Source: Tenacibaculum sp. M341
GTDB taxonomy: Bacteria; Bacteroidota; Bacteroidia; Flavobacteriales; Flavobacteriaceae
DNA: 64,000 bases
NCBI RefSeq assembly: GCF_004337695.1
Contig: NZ_SJXJ01000006.1
Span: 186,001-250,000 of the forward strand
Direction of reading: 5' to 3'
Part shown: one piece after another, positions 49,960 to 58,499 of the stretch
Position numbering within the stretch: position 1 is the first letter of the stretch
How the letters are laid out: each line of letters starts with the position of its first letter
The notes under the pieces: generated by a model
Database searches by the model: none
The model's input: the letters and a program-made list of their open reading frames with translations, nothing else
What the model was told of the DNA's origin: nothing
Program-made: the position numbers and the translations under genes

Positions 49960-50706
49960 ATGAATTTAACGTTAAAAATTTGGCGTCAAAAAGGCGCAAG
50001 CGATAAAGGAAAAATGGTTGATTACAAAATCAACGATGTATCGCCAGATATGTCTTTCCTTGAAATGTTAGATGTTTTAAATACACAGTTAATTGAAAGT
50101 GGTGATGAGCCAGTAGCTTTTGATCATGACTGTCGTGAGGGAATCTGTGGTATGTGTTCTTTATACATTAACGGAGAAGCACACGGACCAGATAGAGGAG
50201 TAACTACGTGTCAGTTACACATGCGTAAGTTTAAAGATGGTGATACTATTTTTATAGAGCCATTTAGAGCTAAAGCTTTCCCAGTAATTAAAGATTTAGT
50301 AGTAGATAGATCTGCTTTTGATAGAGTACAACATGCAGGAGGATTTATTTCTGTAAATACTTCAGGTAATACTCAAGATGCAAATGCAATTCCTGTAAAC
50401 AAAGAGAATGCTGATAAGGCTTTTGATGCAGCAACTTGTATTGGTTGTGGTGCATGTGTTGCAACTTGTAAAAATTCGTCTGCAATGTTATATGTGTCTG
50501 CAAAAGTTTCTCAGTTTGCTTTATTACCACAAGGTCAAGTAGAGGCTACTGATCGTGTATTAAACATGGTAAAGCAAATGGATGAAGAAGGATTCGGTAA
50601 CTGTACAAACACAGGAGCTTGTGAAGTAGAGTGTCCAAAAGGAATTTCTTTAGAAAACATTGCACGTATGAATACTGAATTCTTAAAAGCTAGCTTTAAA
50701 GGATAG
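49960..50706 (+). CDS. sdhB: Succinate dehydrogenase/fumarate reductase iron-sulfur subunit
   Basis: A 248-residue electron-transfer subunit. The 2Fe-2S cysteines lie in [32 protein letters not shown], with the first 4Fe-4S motif in [17 protein letters not shown] and the second cluster region in [24 protein letters not shown]. It links SdhA to the heme anchor SdhC. It is third in the operon, 10 nt after sdhA, closed by the terminator at 50730. Confidence 0.97.
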   Translation: MNLTLKIWRQKGASDKGKMVDYKINDVSPDMSFLEMLDVLNTQLIESGDEPVAFDHDCREGICGMCSLYINGEAHGPDRGVTTCQLHMRKFKDGDTIFIEPFRAKAFPVIKDLVVDRSAFDRVQHAGGFISVNTSGNTQDANAIPVNKENADKAFDAATCIGCGACVATCKNSSAMLYVSAKVSQFALLPQGQVEATDRVLNMVKQMDEEGFGNCTNTGACEVECPKGISLENIARMNTEFLKASFKG

Positions 50707-50729
50707 TATTTAATACTTAATAATATATA

Positions 50730-50766
50730 AACAGGTTTAAAATTCGTTTTTAAGCCTGTTTTTTTT
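50730..50766 (+). terminator. Terminator after sdhCAB
   Basis: AACAGG(T)TTAAAA pairs with TTTTAAGCCTGTT and is followed by a T run. Confidence 0.82.
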
Positions 50767-50887
50767 GTTAGTTTATAGAATGTTTTTTTGTTTATATCTG
50801 TTCTATAATGAGTTTTAGGGGGGTGTGATGATATAAGGTTTCTTAGATTGAATTTTTAAAAGCTCTTAAAACTAAGTTTTGGGTATA

Positions 50888-50919
50888 AAAAAACCTGTTT
50901 TCAAAATAGAAAACAGGTT
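50888..50919 (-). terminator. Terminator of the GSII glutamine synthetase gene
   Basis: AAACCTGTTTTC and GAAAACAGGTTT form a 12-bp stem; on the minus strand TTTTTTT follows. It lies about 70 nt after the gene's stop codon. Confidence 0.82.
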
Positions 50920-50941
50920 TACGTTCAAATGTAAATATATT

Positions 50942-50956
50942 TATCGCTGAGCGATA
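50942..50956. repeat. 15-bp perfect palindrome TATCGCTGAGCGATA
   Basis: A 7-bp dyad with a one-base centre, in the 3' trailer of the GSII gene before its terminator. An additional AAGGCT/AGCCTT dyad lies at 50961-50987. Significance unknown. Confidence 0.4.
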
Positions 50957-50989
50957 GAATAAGGCTTAAGGGTTTTTAATTTTAGCCTT

Positions 50990-52000
50990 TTAGATCTTTG
51001 CGCTCTTTACAGTTTCGATAATTCTCCCTGCAACTTTGTATGGATCTGCGTTAGAAGCTGGTCTTCTATCTTCTAACCAACCTTTCCATCCTTTTTCTAC
51101 AGTAATAATAGGAATACGAATAGAAGCTCCACGGTCAGAAATACCATAACTAAAGTCGTTAATTGAAGCAGTTTCGTGTAAACCAGTTAAACGTTGTTCG
51201 TTATATTCTCCGTAAACAGCAATATGTTCTTTAGTTACAGGTCTGAATGCTTCACAAACTTTTTCGTAAGTTTCTTGACTACCACATGTTCTTAATAATG
51301 TGTTAGAGAAGTTAGCATGCATACCAGAACCATTCCAGTCTCCTTTTACAGGTTTTGGGTGGTACTCAATATAATAACCAAACTTTTCAGTTAAACGGTC
51401 AAGTAAATAACGAGCAATCCAAATTTCATCACCAGCTTTTTTAGCTCCTTTAGCAAATAATTGGAATTCCCATTGTCCAGAAGCAACCTCTTGATTGATT
51501 CCCTCAAAGTTTAAACCAGCAGCAATACACAAATCAGCATGCTCTTCTACGAAATCTCTACCATGAGTGTTTTTTCCACCAACAGAACAGTAATACATTC
51601 CTTGAGGTCCAGGATATCCACCAATTGGGAAACCTAATGGTAATTGAGTGTGTGTATCCATAATGAAGTACTCTTGCTCAAAACCAAACCAGAAATCGTT
51701 ATCATCATCATCAATAGAAGCTCTACCGTTAGTTGGGTGAGGTGTACCATCAGCATTTAAAACTTCAGTCATTACTAAATAACCATTTTCACGAGCAGGA
51801 TCTGGATAAATAGCTACAGGTTTTAATAAACAATCAGAATCACCACCTTCAGCTTGTTTCGTTGAAGATCCATCGAAAGACCAAATTGGGCAATCTTCTA
51901 ATTTACCACTAAAGTCTTCTACAACTTTAGTTTTACTTCTCATGTTTTGAGTAGGAAAGTATCCATCTAACCAAATATACTCTAATTTAAATCTAGCCAT
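50990..52000 (-). CDS. Glutamine synthetase, short eukaryote-type (GSII)
   Basis: Converts glutamate, ammonia and ATP to glutamine. The 336-residue product is of the short eukaryote-like GSII class. It begins MARFKLEYIWLDGYFPTQNMRSKTKV and has PIWSFDGSSTKQAEGGDSDCLLKPVAIYPDP (beta-grasp and start of the catalytic domain), WFGFEQEYFIMD (metal ligands), EVASGQWEFQL and GDWNGSGMHANFSNT (ammonium and ATP sites). It diverges from the GSIII gene with a 176-bp shared regulatory region carrying two matched dyads. Confidence 0.95.
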   Translation of the reverse strand: MARFKLEYIWLDGYFPTQNMRSKTKVVEDFSGKLEDCPIWSFDGSSTKQAEGGDSDCLLKPVAIYPDPARENGYLVMTEVLNADGTPHPTNGRASIDDDDNDFWFGFEQEYFIMDTHTQLPLGFPIGGYPGPQGMYYCSVGGKNTHGRDFVEEHADLCIAAGLNFEGINQEVASGQWEFQLFAKGAKKAGDEIWIARYLLDRLTEKFGYYIEYHPKPVKGDWNGSGMHANFSNTLLRTCGSQETYEKVCEAFRPVTKEHIAVYGEYNEQRLTGLHETASINDFSYGISDRGASIRIPIITVEKGWKGWLEDRRPASNADPYKVAGRIIETVKSAKI

Positions 52001-52039
52001 GATATTTTTTTTAAATGCTGTTTTTGAGTTTTAATGATA

Positions 52040-52070
52040 CAAAAATCAATATTTTTTTAATTACCCCCAA
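52040..52070 (-). promoter_or_regulatory. Probable GSII gene promoter, TTG-N20-GATTTTTG
   Basis: On the minus strand the -33 TTG (52070-52068) and the -7 GATTTTTG (52047-52040, one mismatch) are 20 nt apart. The -33 lies inside dyad 1 (52061-52084). Confidence 0.5.
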
Positions 52071-52084
52071 ATTTTATGGGGTAA
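52061..52084. promoter_or_regulatory. Dyad 1, TTACCCC-N10-GGGGTAA
   Basis: Perfect 7-bp inverted repeat with a 10-bp centre, overlapping the -33 box of the GSII promoter. The same architecture recurs at 52115-52136, 53 bp away centre to centre (five helical turns). Likely binding sites of a shared nitrogen regulator. Confidence 0.6.
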
Positions 52085-52114
52085 AAATTATAATTATTAA
52101 TATTTATTTAATCT

Positions 52115-52136
52115 GACCCCTATTTTTTTGGGGGTC
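52115..52136. promoter_or_regulatory. Dyad 2, GACCCC-N10-GGGGTC
   Basis: Perfect 6-bp inverted repeat with a 10-bp centre. The -33 TTG of the GSIII promoter (52128-52130) lies within it. Both dyads share the core ACCCC-N10-GGGGT. Confidence 0.6.
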
Positions 52137-52160
52137 GCTGTGTTTTAATTATTATTTTTG
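52128..52160 (+). promoter_or_regulatory. GSIII gene promoter, TTG-N22-TATTTTTG
   Basis: TTG at 52128-52130, a 22-nt spacer and TATTTTTG at 52153-52160; the ATG at 52177 follows after 16 nt. The spacing is at the long end of the known range. Confidence 0.55.
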
Positions 52161-52176
52161 GAAAAAATTTGAAGAA

Positions 52177-54360
52177 ATGTCAGCAATAAGATTCAATGCA
52201 CTGCAAGAAACATTAAATAGAACTCCGCGTCCTATAGAAGATACAGTTAGAAGATCGGAGTTATTTGCACAAAATGTTTTCAATAAGCAAACAATGCTTC
52301 AGTATATGACAAGAGAAGCTTATGATAGTGTAATGAATGCTATTGAATTTGGAACGAAGATAGATCGAAAAATAGCAGATCAGATTGCGGTTAGTATGAA
52401 AGACTGGGCGTTATCTAAAGGGGCTACACATTATACACATTGGTTTCAGCCATTAACAGGAGCTACAGCTGAAAAACATGATGCTTTTTTTGAAGTTACA
52501 GAAGAAGGATATGTTATTGAGCGCTTTGATGGAGGGCAATTAGTTCAGCAAGAACCAGATGCTTCTTCATTTCCAAATGGAGGAATTAGAAATACATTTG
52601 AAGCAAGAGGTTATACTGCTTGGGATCCAACGTCACCAGCATTTATATATGGTACAACATTGTGTATTCCTACTGTTTTTGTTGCTTACACAGGAGAAGC
52701 ATTAGATAATAAAGCACCTTTATTAAGGGCTTTGCAAGCAATTGATGATGCCGCTACTGATGTTTGTAAATATTTTGATAAGAATGTTACCAAGGTAAAT
52801 GCAACTTTAGGTTGGGAGCAAGAATATTTTTTAATAGATAAAGCACTAGCAGCATCTCGTCCTGATATTATGATGACGGGTAGAACTCTGTTAGGGCATT
52901 CTTCGGCGAAAGGTCAGCAGTTAGATGATCATTACTTTGGGTCGATTCCTACGAGGATTTTAAATTTTATGCGAGATTTAGAGCAAGAGTCTATTTTGCT
53001 AGGTATTCCTGTAAAAACTAGGCATAATGAAGTTGCTCCAAATCAATTTGAGTTGGCTCCTATTTTTGAAGAAGCAAATTTAGCTGTTGATCATAATTCA
53101 TTGTTAATGGATTTAATGGAGAAGGTGGCGCAAAGACATCAGTTTAAAGTATTGTTTCATGAAAAGCCATTTAAAGGAATCAACGGATCTGGTAAACATA
53201 ATAACTGGAGTTTGTCAACAAACACGGGGGTAAACTTGTTGAGTCCTGGGAAAACTCCTATGAAGAATCTTCAGTTTTTAACCTTTTTTGTAAATACTAT
53301 AAAAGCAGTATGCGAATATGAGGAGTTAATTAGGGCTTCAGTAGCAAGCGCAAGTAATGATCATAGATTAGGAGCTAATGAAGCTCCCCCAGCTGTGATT
53401 TCTGTTTTTATAGGAACGCAACTTTCACAAGTTTTAGATGAATTAGAAAACGTTACAAAAGGGAAGTTGTCTCCTAAAGAGAAAACAGATTTGAAATTAA
53501 ATATTGTAGGTAAAATTCCAGAAATTTTATTAGATAACACTGATAGAAATAGAACTTCTCCTTTTGCTTTTACAGGGAATAAATTTGAATTAAGAGCGGT
53601 AGGTTCTTGGTCTAATTGTGCCGGACCAATGACTGTTTTGAATACAATTATAGCAAAACAGTTAAAAGATTTTAAACAAGAGGTTGATGTTTTAGTTGAA
53701 ACAAAGAAGCTAAAAAAGGATGAGGCTATTTTTAATGTATTGAGAGAGTATATTAAAGAGTCTAAAAAAATCCGTTTTGAAGGAGATGGTCATGGAGAAG
53801 CATGGGAGAAAGAAGCTGATAAAAGAGGGTTAAGCAATAATAAAACAACACCAGAAGCTTTAAAAGCTAAAATTTCTAAAAAAACGATTGCGTTATTTGA
53901 AGAAATGGAAGTAATGAATAAAGTTGAGGTAGAGGCAAGGCATGAGATAGAATTAGAAGAATATACTAAGCGTATTCAAATTGAAAGCAGGGTATTAGGA
54001 GATATTTCAAGAAATCATGTAATACCAACCGCCATTCAATATCAGAATACATTAATAGAAAATGTAAAAGGGTTAAAAGAAATTTTCACTAATGATTTTG
54101 AGCAGTATGCTACAGAGCAACTCGATTTAATCAAAAGAATTTCAAATCATATCTCTGAAATAAATTCTAAGATTGAGAAAATGACGAATGAGCGCAAAAG
54201 TGCAAATAAGTTAAATGGTCAAAAGAATGCAGATGCATATTGTTACAAAGTAAAACCTTTCTTTGAAGAAATACGTTATCATGTAGATAAGTTGGAGTTA
54301 TTGGTAGATGATAATTTATGGCCTTTAACTAAATATAGAGAACTATTGTTTGCAAAATAA
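52177..54360 (+). CDS. glnN: Glutamine synthetase type III
   Basis: A 727-residue GSIII, the long dodecameric class common in Bacteroidota. It starts MSAIRFNALQETLNRTPRPIEDTVRRSELFAQNVFNKQTM. Motifs: HYTHWFQPLTGATAEKHDAF, GTTLCIPTVFVAYTGEALD, NATLGWEQEYFLID, VKTRHNEVAPNQFELAPIFEEANLAVDHN, FKGINGSGKHNNWSLST and NRTSPFAFTGNKFELRAVGS. A long C-terminal helical region (about 560-720) is typical. Having GSII and GSIII side by side suggests nitrogen-dependent switching. The neighbouring GNAT gene begins 5 nt after its stop. Confidence 0.96.
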   Translation: MSAIRFNALQETLNRTPRPIEDTVRRSELFAQNVFNKQTMLQYMTREAYDSVMNAIEFGTKIDRKIADQIAVSMKDWALSKGATHYTHWFQPLTGATAEKHDAFFEVTEEGYVIERFDGGQLVQQEPDASSFPNGGIRNTFEARGYTAWDPTSPAFIYGTTLCIPTVFVAYTGEALDNKAPLLRALQAIDDAATDVCKYFDKNVTKVNATLGWEQEYFLIDKALAASRPDIMMTGRTLLGHSSAKGQQLDDHYFGSIPTRILNFMRDLEQESILLGIPVKTRHNEVAPNQFELAPIFEEANLAVDHNSLLMDLMEKVAQRHQFKVLFHEKPFKGINGSGKHNNWSLSTNTGVNLLSPGKTPMKNLQFLTFFVNTIKAVCEYEELIRASVASASNDHRLGANEAPPAVISVFIGTQLSQVLDELENVTKGKLSPKEKTDLKLNIVGKIPEILLDNTDRNRTSPFAFTGNKFELRAVGSWSNCAGPMTVLNTIIAKQLKDFKQEVDVLVETKKLKKDEAIFNVLREYIKESKKIRFEGDGHGEAWEKEADKRGLSNNKTTPEALKAKISKKTIALFEEMEVMNKVEVEARHEIELEEYTKRIQIESRVLGDISRNHVIPTAIQYQNTLIENVKGLKEIFTNDFEQYATEQLDLIKRISNHISEINSKIEKMTNERKSANKLNGQKNADAYCYKVKPFFEEIRYHVDKLELLVDDNLWPLTKYRELLFAK

Positions 54361-54365
54361 TAGCT

Positions 54366-54860
54366 ATGATGGTTGTAGCATTAGAAAATAAACATTGGAT
54401 TGAGGTTGCAGAAATTTACAAAGAAGGTATCGCAACCAATAATGCTACATTCAGAAAAGAAGTACCAAGTTGGAATGAATGGAGTTCTAAATGTCATCAA
54501 CATTCTAGGTTTGTGGTATTAGATAATGAGAATACTGTGATTGGATGGGCTGCTTTAGCTCCAGTTTCTAATAGATATGAGTATAGAGGAGTTGCTGAAG
54601 TGAGTGTATATGTGAAATTATCATCAGCAGGAAAAAGAATTGGAAGTAAGTTAATGGAGAAAATAATAGAATCTTCCGAAGAAAATCATATTTGGTCTTT
54701 ATACTCAAGTTTATTTCCAGAAAACATAGGAAGCGTTAAATTACACGAGAAATATGGTTTTAGATGTATTGGTTTTCGTGAGAAAATAGCACAACTTAAT
54801 GGAGTTTGGAGAGATACTGTTTTATATGAAAGAAGGAGTAAAAAGTATGAATTACTTTGA
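54366..54860 (+). CDS. GNAT-family N-acetyltransferase (phosphinothricin-acetyltransferase-like)
   Basis: A 164-residue acetyltransferase. It contains the EIYKEGIATNNATFRKEVPSWNEW segment of the PAT/YqjY-like subgroup and the acetyl-CoA loop YVKLSSAGKRIGSKLMEKIIESS (motif A, x-x-G-K-R-x-G). The C-terminal block is NIGSVKLHEKYGFRCIGFREKIAQLNGVWRDTVLYER. It is 5 nt downstream of glnN, so possibly cotranscribed. A substrate amine from nitrogen metabolism, or methionine sulfoximine or phosphinothricin-like GS inhibitors, would fit the neighbourhood (inference). Confidence 0.88.
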   Translation: MMVVALENKHWIEVAEIYKEGIATNNATFRKEVPSWNEWSSKCHQHSRFVVLDNENTVIGWAALAPVSNRYEYRGVAEVSVYVKLSSAGKRIGSKLMEKIIESSEENHIWSLYSSLFPENIGSVKLHEKYGFRCIGFREKIAQLNGVWRDTVLYERRSKKYELL

Positions 54861-54886
54861 TAGTCTAGTGTTTTAAAGTAATTTTG
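54857..54886 (+). promoter_or_regulatory. Promoter TTG-N19-TAATTTTG
   Basis: TTG at 54857-54859 and TAATTTTG at 54879-54886 match the sigma-A consensus exactly. The leader to the ATG at 54909 is about 20 nt. The TTG overlaps the end of the GNAT gene. Confidence 0.7.
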
Positions 54887-54908
54887 CAGTCAACAACAAC
54901 ACAACAAG

Positions 54909-56087
54909 ATGAGTAACGAAGTGTCTAAGCGTTATGCGCAAAGAGGAGTGTCGGCATCTAAAGAAGATGTACACAATGCAATAAAGAATATTGATAAAGG
55001 TTTGTTTCCTAAAGCCTTTTGTAAAATTGTTCCTGATTATTTAACTAATGATGAAGATTACTGTTTAATAATGCATGCGGATGGTGCAGGAACAAAATCA
55101 TCTTTAGCATATATGTATTGGAAAGAAACAGGTGATGTGTCTGTTTGGAAAGGAATTGCACAAGACGCTTTAATCATGAATATTGATGATTTGCTATGTG
55201 TAGGTGCTACAGATAATATTATGCTTTCATCTACTATTGGTAGAAATAAAAACTTAATTCCAGGAGAAGTTTTATCGGCTATTATAAATGGTACTGAAGA
55301 ATTGTTAGAAGACTTAAAGAAGTTTGGTGTAACCATTCATTCTACCGGAGGTGAAACTGCAGATGTTGGTGATTTAGTTCGTACGATAATTGTAGACTCT
55401 ACAGTTACTGCACGTATGAAAAGAAAGGATGTAATTGACAATGCAAACATTAAAGCTGGTGATGTTATTGTGGGATTAGAATCTTTCGGACAAGCATCTT
55501 ATGAAACAGCATATAATGGAGGAATGGGGAGTAATGGATTAACATCTGCTCGTCATGATGTTTTCAATAATTACTTAGCTGAAAAATATCCAGAAAGTTT
55601 TGATGCTTCTGTGCCAGCTGATTTAGTGTATTCAGGAAATGTAAAGTTGACAGATAGTGTTGAAAATTCTCCCATTGATGCAGGTAAATTAGTGTTATCT
55701 CCAACAAGAACATATGCGCCAATTATCAAAGAAATTTTATCAAAGTACAATTCAGATGATGTGCATGGAATGATTCATTGTTCTGGAGGTGCGCAAACAA
55801 AAATTTTACATTTTGTAGATAATTTACATATTGTAAAAGATAATATGTTTGAAATTCCACCATTATTTAAATTGATTCAAGAGCAATCAAAAACTGATTG
55901 GAAAGAAATGTACCAAGTATTTAATTGTGGTCATAGAATGGAATTATATGTTTCACCAGAGGTTGCAGAAGATATTATTTCAATTTCAAAATCATTTAAT
56001 GTAGCTGCAAAAATAATTGGTAAGGTAGAAGCTTCTGATACTAAAAAGTTAACTATTAAAAGTGAGTACGGAGTTTTCGAATACTAA
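54909..56087 (+). CDS. purM: PurM-like AIR synthase (phosphoribosylformylglycinamidine cyclo-ligase)
   Basis: A 392-residue PurM-superfamily enzyme. It begins MSNEVSKRYAQRGVSASKEDVHNAIKNIDKGLFPKAFCKIVPDYL and includes the ATP/substrate region LIMHADGAGTKSSLAYMYWKETGD, IDDLLCVGATDN, GGETADVGDLV and FGQASYETAYNGGMGSNGLTSARHD. Bacteroidota AIR synthases are longer (about 390) and diverge from the E. coli PurM, which is why it is sometimes called AIR-synthase-related. The role in purine synthesis (FGAM to AIR) is likely. Own promoter at 54857 and terminator at 56112. Confidence 0.85.
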   Translation: MSNEVSKRYAQRGVSASKEDVHNAIKNIDKGLFPKAFCKIVPDYLTNDEDYCLIMHADGAGTKSSLAYMYWKETGDVSVWKGIAQDALIMNIDDLLCVGATDNIMLSSTIGRNKNLIPGEVLSAIINGTEELLEDLKKFGVTIHSTGGETADVGDLVRTIIVDSTVTARMKRKDVIDNANIKAGDVIVGLESFGQASYETAYNGGMGSNGLTSARHDVFNNYLAEKYPESFDASVPADLVYSGNVKLTDSVENSPIDAGKLVLSPTRTYAPIIKEILSKYNSDDVHGMIHCSGGAQTKILHFVDNLHIVKDNMFEIPPLFKLIQEQSKTDWKEMYQVFNCGHRMELYVSPEVAEDIISISKSFNVAAKIIGKVEASDTKKLTIKSEYGVFEY

Positions 56088-56111
56088 AATTTAGAAAATA
56101 TACTTTATAAG

Positions 56112-56150
56112 AAGCAGTCTACTTGAAATAAGTAGGCTGTTTTTATTTTA
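56112..56150 (+). terminator. Terminator after purM
   Basis: AAGCAGTCTACTT pairs with AAGTAGGCTG (one mismatch) and is followed by a T-rich run. Confidence 0.82.
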
Positions 56151-56226
56151 ATTCGTTTGTTGTTTTTTCTAAAAGAATGAAGTAGGTTTTTCTCTAAAAT
56201 ATGTTTACAACTTATGTATTCTAAGG

Positions 56227-56271
56227 TTGATTTCATAATTTTAAAGTGATAATTTTGTCAAAAAATGACAA
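56227..56271. promoter_or_regulatory. Controller-gene promoter with overlapping palindrome
   Basis: TTG (56227-56229), a 20-nt spacer and TAATTTTG (56250-56257) form the promoter. The perfect dyad TTGTCA-N5-TGACAA (56255-56271) overlaps the -7 box and the ATG at 56265, a layout expected for autoregulation by a restriction-modification controller protein. Confidence 0.6.
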
Positions 56272-56600
56272 CTCTTATGCGTGTAACTTTTGGAGAGTAT
56301 ATCCGACTTTTACGTAAAGAAAATAAACTTACTTTAATTCAGTTGGCTTCTAAGTTAAATTTAGATTCAGCTAATTTAAGTAAGATAGAAAACGGAAAGC
56401 GTGATTTTGACGAAAGACGCTTACCTATTTTGGCAAATGTATTTAGTTTAGATGTTGCCGAGGTAAGAAATGAGTATGTAACTGATAGAATTGGAAAGTA
56501 TATTTACGAAACAAACTGTACAAAACAATTGTTAAAAGTTGCAGAAGAAAAAGCAGCATATAGAAGAACACTTGATAAATCACATAAAAAAGAGATATAA
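56265..56600 (+). CDS. XRE-type controller protein of the R-M system
   Basis: A 111-residue protein with an XRE HTH at about 8-65 ([55 protein letters not shown]) and a short basic C-terminal tail. C proteins of type II R-M systems are usually 75-100 residues of this fold. The ATG at 56265 lies 7 nt after the -7 box, so the message would be leaderless or nearly so; an in-frame ATG at 56277 is an alternative start. It lies 5 nt before the methyltransferase gene and likely controls the cassette. Confidence 0.85.
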   Translation: MTTLMRVTFGEYIRLLRKENKLTLIQLASKLNLDSANLSKIENGKRDFDERRLPILANVFSLDVAEVRNEYVTDRIGKYIYETNCTKQLLKVAEEKAAYRRTLDKSHKKEI

Positions 56601-56605
56601 GAAGT

Positions 56606-57628
56606 ATGAATGTAGTATCGTTTTTTGCTGGAGCAGGAGGACTTGATTTAGGGTTTGAAAAGGCAGGTTTTAATGTGATTTGGGCAAATGAGTTTGACAA
56701 AGAAATTTGGAAAACTTATGAAATGAATCATCCGAATACAATATTAGATAGAAGAAGCATTGTAAATGTACCAGCAGATGAAGTTCCAGATTGTGATGGA
56801 ATTATTGGTGGACCTCCTTGCCAAAGCTGGAGTGAAGCTGGTGCCGCAAGAGGAATTAAAGATAAAAGAGGACAGCTGTTTTACGATTTTATTAGAATTT
56901 TAGAAGCAAAACAACCAAAGTTCTTTTTAGCAGAGAATGTAAGTGGTATGCTTATTAATAAACACAGTGAAGCTTTAGAAGGAATTAAAGAGCTTTTTAG
57001 AAATGCAGGTGTTGGTTATGAACTTTCGTTCCAAATGTTAAATGCTTCTGATTATAATGTGCCTCAAGATAGGAAAAGGGTGTTTTTTATAGGGATTAGA
57101 AAAGATCTGAATTTTACATATCAATTTCCGACAGAAACTTTTCCTAAAATAACATTAGAAACGGCTATTTCAGATTTAAAAGAAGGAGTTTTACCAGCTT
57201 TAGAATTCAATAAAACAAACGGTAATGATTGTGTAATTCCGAATCATGAGTATATGACAGGAAGTTTTTCTTCAATTTACATGTCGAGAAACCGTGTTAG
57301 AAGTTGGGATCAACAGTCTTTTACTATTCAAGCAGGTGGTAGACATGCACCTATTCATCCGCAGGCACCTAAAATGGAGTTAGTAGAAAAAAATAAAAGA
57401 ATTTTTGTGCCAGGAAAAGAACATTTATACAGGAGACTAAGTGTTAGGGAATGTGCAAGAATTCAAACTTTTCCTAATGATTTTATTTTCCATTACGAAA
57501 AAATAGCTGCGGGCTATAAAATGATAGGTAATGCCGTGCCAGTTAATTTAGCAAAGTTTTTAGCTGAAAGTATTATGGAGCAAATAAATGCAAACAAAGT
57601 TTCAGCCAAAAGAGCTATTGCAGTATGA
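56606..57628 (+). CDS. DNA (cytosine-5-)-methyltransferase, M.NgoPII/HaeIII-like
   Basis: A 340-residue m5C methyltransferase with all key motifs: [32 protein letters not shown] (catalytic PC), [46 protein letters not shown] and [12 protein letters not shown]. It modifies the inner cytosine of the R-M site; GGCC is inferred from the NgoPII-family endonuclease next to it. Its stop overlaps the endonuclease start (ATGA). The full motif set suggests it is active even if the endonuclease is not. Confidence 0.95.
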   Translation: MNVVSFFAGAGGLDLGFEKAGFNVIWANEFDKEIWKTYEMNHPNTILDRRSIVNVPADEVPDCDGIIGGPPCQSWSEAGAARGIKDKRGQLFYDFIRILEAKQPKFFLAENVSGMLINKHSEALEGIKELFRNAGVGYELSFQMLNASDYNVPQDRKRVFFIGIRKDLNFTYQFPTETFPKITLETAISDLKEGVLPALEFNKTNGNDCVIPNHEYMTGSFSSIYMSRNRVRSWDQQSFTIQAGGRHAPIHPQAPKMELVEKNKRIFVPGKEHLYRRLSVRECARIQTFPNDFIFHYEKIAAGYKMIGNAVPVNLAKFLAESIMEQINANKVSAKRAIAV

Positions 57629-58468
57629 CCAATATTTTAGAAGCAATATGCAATATTGTACAGCAAAAGAATTTTGAGATAAGAGCAATTTATGCTGGAA
57701 GAAATAGAGTTAACGGAATGGGAGACGCACTTGAGAGTTATATAAAAGATGCGTTTGCCGGAACTTTTAGCATAACTGATGAGTTGGAGAAAATGAAAAT
57801 TTTTACAGAGAAATTTTCGTGGCTTGGTTCTCAAAATAATCCTCCAGATATCATGATAAAAGGAGGAGATGCTATTGAGGTTAAAAAAACACAAAGCGCC
57901 AATTCTAGTCTAGCTTTAAATAGTAGCTATCCGAAAACAGATGTAAGACATACAAGTCCAATGATAACCAAAGAATGTAGAGAATGTGAAGATTGGAAAG
58001 TAAAAGACTTAATTTATTGCGTTGGGCACACTACAGATACTAGTTTAAAATCGTTATGGATGGTATATGGGAATTCTTATGCGGCAAACCATGAAACGTA
58101 TCAAAGAATCAAAACAACAATCTCAGAAGGTATAAAAACAATTCCAGATGTTGTTTTTTCTGAAACAAAAGAACTAGGAAGAGTAAATCAAGTAGATCCT
58201 TTAGGAATAACAAATCTTAGAATTCGAGGAATGTGGCAAATTGAAAACCCTAGAAAGGTTTTTAAATATTTACATGAACCTAACAGGAAAAGAGTTTGAG
58301 TTGGTTTGTATTATTCCTACAGAAAAGTATCATAGTTTTCCGAAAGAAAGTATCGCAAAAATCGAAGCGATTAACGAAGATGGTTTTTCAATGGAAGAGA
58401 AACCAATAAAAGATCCTAATAATTCAGCTAAATTAATTGATTGCAAGCTGATAAAGTTTTGCATTTAA
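57625..58468 (+). pseudogene. NgoPII-family type II restriction endonuclease, apparently frameshifted
   Basis: The first frame (57625-58299) gives 224 residues: [46 protein letters not shown], then PPDIMIKGGDAIEVKKTQ (catalytic PD..EVK) and ...GMWQIENPRKVFKYLHEP. It stops at 58299, short of the roughly 280 residues I recall for NgoPII. The missing C-terminus (GKEFELVCIIPTEKYHSFPKESIAKIEA...KLIKFCI) continues in the +1 frame to 58468. A single-base indel around 58280-58295 would restore the whole protein. It may be a true inactivation, a sequencing error or a recoding site. Expected target GGCC. Confidence 0.8.
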
Positions 58469-58499
58469 AAATTAATAAACACCAATTTTACCTTTAGAT

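Noticed and set aside
58241-58468. Separate 75-residue gene after the endonuclease
   Set aside because: Its content continues the NgoPII-type C-terminus in another frame, so it is treated as part of the frameshifted endonuclease.
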